From the NCBI RefSeq assembly GCF_000764205.1, contig NZ_JQDZ01000112.1:1-64000 (forward strand): a DNA stretch of 64,000 bases. The letters are read 5' to 3'. A program made the translations under genes and the position numbers. Positions 62,201-64,000 of the stretch are shown one piece after another. This stretch comes from Thalassotalea sp. ND16A. Its GTDB lineage: Bacteria > Pseudomonadota > Gammaproteobacteria > Enterobacterales > Alteromonadaceae. Positions within the stretch are counted from its first letter, which is position 1, and each line of letters starts with the position of its first letter. Below the pieces are notes generated by a model that saw only the letters and a program-made list of their open reading frames with translations, was not told where the DNA came from and did no database searches.

Positions 62201-64000
62201 ATTTTTTACGGTGGCTCGGCCATCCCACTTGGGCACTCGTGGTTTCCTGCGACGGCTGCGAACATCGTGCTCGAGTTCGAGTCTAACATGAGCACGGGAC
62301 AGTTCTTCGTCGATCTGGTCAAAGTCGAGGCGCTGCTGGCCCCTCCGGGCTCACAACCACCTCTGCCAGGCGAGCTGCCGATTGCTAACGCTGGCGTCGA
62401 TATAACCGTTGACGACAATGACGGCGATGGTTCTGAGTTGGTGACCTTAGATGGAACACTGTCTTTCGACTCAGGTGGCATCGAATCCTATCAATGGTTC
62501 GAGTTGACTTCCTCAGGGGCATCCTTGCTCGGCGCGGGTGTCACGCTGGACGTAGCGTTCGATCGCCGTGCCATACCAGGAGTCTTGGCGGCGGAGATCA
62601 GTGGCAGCCACACCGTGCAACTGCTGGTGACCGGCAATGACGGCGGCTCAGCGAGCGATACCCTGGTGGTAACGGTTAACGGGGCATTGTCCAACAATCA
62701 ATCCCCGGTGGCGAATGCCGGTCTCGATCTGACCGTAACAGATGCCAATGGCGATACGCTGGAATTCGTGCATTTTGACGGTAGGGGATCGTCAGACTCA
62801 GATGGCACTATCGTCTCCTATAACTGGACCGAGCATGGCAATACTATCAACAACGCTCCGACGTTCACTATCACCATGCCCATCGGGGTGCATACGGTAC
62901 AACTGGAGGTGACCGATAACCAGGGGGCTACCAGCACCGACATTGTGGTGATCACAGTGCTTGCCGCTACTCCAACCGCTCCCATCGATAGCTTCTCCGG
63001 CTCGCCAACCACCATCACCGCCGGCGAATCAGCCATCCTGAGCTGGACCACGACCGGCGCCGATAGCGTCGTGATTAACGCCGGGCCGAATCTGCCGCTT
63101 GATGGCAGCATATCGGTCAGCCCAACCGCCACCACGCTCTACATTCTGACCGCCATAGGTCCGGCGGGCGCGTCACAGGCATTGGTGACGGTTACTGTCA
63201 ATCCTGCGCCGCCGCCACCGCCTGTGGAGCCGACGATTGATGACTTCTTAGCGACTCCGGCCTCGATCACGGCCGGCGAATCCGCCACCCTGAGCTGGAA
63301 TACGACCGGCGCGGGCAATGTGTCAATCGATAACGGTGTAGGAGCCGTCAGTGTTGATGGCAGCGTCACGGTGAACCCAACGGTCACCACTTCCTACACC
63401 CTCAGTGCGACAGGATCCGGGGTGACAACAACGGCCGAAGTTACCGTCAACGTCAGTCCGGCGGCCCCTGCGCCACCGACGGTTGATAGCTTCTCTGCTA
63501 GTCCGTCCACAATCACGGTAGGCGCAAGCTCTACCCTCACGTGGGCGACGACGGAGGCGGATAGCGTCTCGATCAACGGCGGTGCGAGTCAGCCAGCCAA
63601 TGGCAGCAGTTCAGTCAGCCCAGCCACGACCACCACGTACGAGCTGACTGCGACCGGACTTGGAGGCACCGTCACCGAGAGCCTGGTCATAGAGGTTCAA
63701 GCCGCTCCGACTGGAGCTGATTTCAACACCCAACTCGCCAAAATGACGATTCCTGCGGGGGCCAGCGCCGTTGTCTCTTCCGCATTTGATGCTGTGGATC
63801 CCGCACGAACGATTGCCCTCATTTCTGGTGTCACTCAACATGCTATGGGCTGGACCGCGGAAAGCACGCAAGACCCGGTAGAGATCTCAGCCTATGTCAG
63901 CCTGGGCGCGGATGGCACCAGCCTTACTGCGACTCGAGCGTCCGCAGTGGCTCAAACCGACACTGTTTGGGTGTTGCTGGTTGAATACACCGGCTCCGCC
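59276..64000 (+). CDS. Giant FG-GAP/PKD/Ig-repeat surface or secreted protein (partial, runs off the window)
   Basis: One frame stays open from the ATG at 59276 (GAAGGAA just ahead) to the window end, at least 1575 codons with no stop. Residues about 12-36 are a signal or membrane anchor. A beta domain (about 105-310) leads into seven FG-GAP blades at about 320-770, six with GDVNGDG and one with GDIDLDG: a complete integrin-alpha-like propeller with Ca2+ loops. PKD-like domains follow (about 790-865, 1034-1135, 1144-1228), with a jelly-roll-like region FFDDFTIGFGSWL in between (877-1019). Three Ig-like repeats of about 85 aa (1235-1472) come next, then the start of another domain. From about 59580 it is strongly GC-rich, unlike its neighbours, pointing to horizontal transfer. 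Calcium-dependent adhesion or polymer binding is inferred from domains only. Confidence 0.9.
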   Translation, partial: MMNSKLKMVEPGRAVFAVVLLILITLVAITFLLTAGSNTATLDKLKPLTTIESLASVSVNNARALLSPGGMADNVKTQQHSTSVIAEAQSAAVTTSVIHFPTGVSKSWWTQLQRARARNEYQPSENGKGLQAPNRAHNLRTYFDSTGIRVHDRTAAGESELASFSLIGMGRGAELLPVAAGIVTHTSTRVEIQRPGVIEWYENSPLGLEQGFTLAASMTGEGPLVLELAVGHAKASLRGQSIVLTTDAGRRLNYAKLVVTDANGMVLASRLEVPSPQRLQLIVEDPGAAYPVVIDPLITSTADAILESNQPDNGGFDPAAFGGSVAIAGDVNGDGFDDVIVGSRGWDLATGLFDEGAVFVFLGSATGVVGSEPASAHAVIRSDQASAEFGTSVAGAGDVNGDGIADFIVGAPHYEGTFRGDPNLTVKGAAFVFYGKRDIGITATSPDDADARIDANQIDAILGFSVAGAGDVNGDGFDDIIIGAPRQGSPTFPPNIPPNQAQGFGGAAVVFHGSAAGITASGFDDADATLLAYPAGFPEPSGGFMGADVSGAGDVNGDGFDDVLVFIDGAALFLGSATGIVGSDPTTAHAHITGPGSVVSKAGDVNGDGFGDIILGAPGFPDLGNPPGASFERSGTFGVFLGSPAGIPVTDFLQADSLVEGVHATQLASAGDIDLDGFDDVIIGAVGYVGSLNSEGAAYVFRGGPSGIVATSELDAYVRIGSRQSEAVRNLNRYDLGVGGAGDVNGDGFSDVIVGFGFYDVDQINEGAAFVYHGGPAPVEVNPPPVPIVGPPGQVYVDFDNTGKATITVDGLASFDNGFIANYAWLEGETLLGTSPVLTTSLVTSGDHRLVLNVTDDGGLTRGAGVTVRVEPAESDQLFFDDFTIGFGSWLTAGDVTLSSVDTFPDPPQVQMGASGSLLSRTIAMPAGSTGMSVSFQGKASQFSGADELLVKVSVDGGPFTTIHTITSAESNDTYIFYGGSAIPLGHSWFPATAANIVLEFESNMSTGQFFVDLVKVEALLAPPGSQPPLPGELPIANAGVDITVDDNDGDGSELVTLDGTLSFDSGGIESYQWFELTSSGASLLGAGVTLDVAFDRRAIPGVLAAEISGSHTVQLLVTGNDGGSASDTLVVTVNGALSNNQSPVANAGLDLTVTDANGDTLEFVHFDGRGSSDSDGTIVSYNWTEHGNTINNAPTFTITMPIGVHTVQLEVTDNQGATSTDIVVITVLAATPTAPIDSFSGSPTTITAGESAILSWTTTGADSVVINAGPNLPLDGSISVSPTATTLYILTAIGPAGASQALVTVTVNPAPPPPPVEPTIDDFLATPASITAGESATLSWNTTGAGNVSIDNGVGAVSVDGSVTVNPTVTTSYTLSATGSGVTTTAEVTVNVSPAAPAPPTVDSFSASPSTITVGASSTLTWATTEADSVSINGGASQPANGSSSVSPATTTTYELTATGLGGTVTESLVIEVQAAPTGADFNTQLAKMTIPAGASAVVSSAFDAVDPARTIALISGVTQHAMGWTAESTQDPVEISAYVSLGADGTSLTATRASAVAQTDTVWVLLVEYTGSA

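Noticed and set aside
59698-63871. Series of long minus-strand open frames opposite the giant FG-GAP gene
   Set aside because: They are shadows of the GC-rich plus-strand gene, have low-complexity Ser/Thr/Pro/Val composition, and the plus strand has one coherent domain series in a single frame.

Overview
The window reads as chromosome of a marine gammaproteobacterium of the order Alteromonadales, most like Colwelliaceae (Colwellia/Thalassotalea). The grounds are AT-rich coding sequence with a taste for ATT/AAA/GAA codons, a set of small conserved families typical of that order (YacL, DUF3010, DUF3581, DUF2986, VF530, DUF2496/YbaM), an Lrp-type regulator paired with a PutA that lacks its own DNA-binding domain, and dispersed ATACCAAT-ended repeats. 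This placement is inference from gene content; no rRNA or tRNA gene is visible.

Layout. 0.2-5.8 kb: yacL, then an RND efflux adaptor-permease pair with a small alpha/beta hydrolase in the same operon. 5.8-6.9 kb: a graveyard of three degraded genes. 6.9-8.65 kb: a glnK-amtB operon with a well formed NtrC/sigma-54 control region. 8.7-8.9 kb: two tandem heptamer arrays. 8.9-11 kb: a 2OG-Fe(II) oxygenase, two exported proteins and a MITE-like repeat. 11.3-15.8 kb: putA and its divergent Lrp-type regulator. 16-17.4 kb: an Lpp-like lipoprotein and an L,D-transpeptidase, which together could anchor outer membrane to murein. 17.5-21.2 kb: four enzymes (class II aldolase, enolase-superfamily dehydratase, amidohydrolase, SDR) that look like a sugar-acid pathway. 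21-35 kb: housekeeping and poorly characterised genes, including a ThrE-like exporter, DUF885 peptidase, ArfB, a periplasmic DNA ligase, a LysE exporter and an NSS transporter. 35.5-37.2 kb: more relics (RND permease; a DUF1800-DUF1501 pair collapsed together) followed by an intact eight-heme cytochrome with TPRs. 40.7-43.8 kb: a tight three-gene unit of retropepsin-like protease, 7TM transglutaminase-like protein and ATP-grasp ligase. 44-55.5 kb: topoisomerase III, a beta-propeller lipoprotein, VF530, YkvA, DUF3667, a PagL-like outer-membrane protein, a FlgO/TPR membrane protein and a DUF481 protein. 55.8-57.5 kb: a second glnK-amtB pair without the NtrC/sigma-54 signature. 57.6-58.9 kb: metY.

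From 59.28 kb to the end of the window runs one uninterrupted reading frame of at least 1575 codons. It encodes a membrane-anchored or exported protein with seven FG-GAP blades, PKD-like and Ig-like repeats. It has no stop inside the window and is strikingly GC-rich compared with everything before it, which makes it the best candidate here for horizontally acquired DNA and for an undescribed surface or secreted system.

A second theme is decay: at least five relics (about 5.8-6.6, 6.6-6.9, 35.5-35.7, 36.3-37.2 and 44.4-44.5 kb) each show internal deletions or frameshifts rather than transposon insertion. No complete insertion sequence, prophage, CRISPR array or RNA gene was found.
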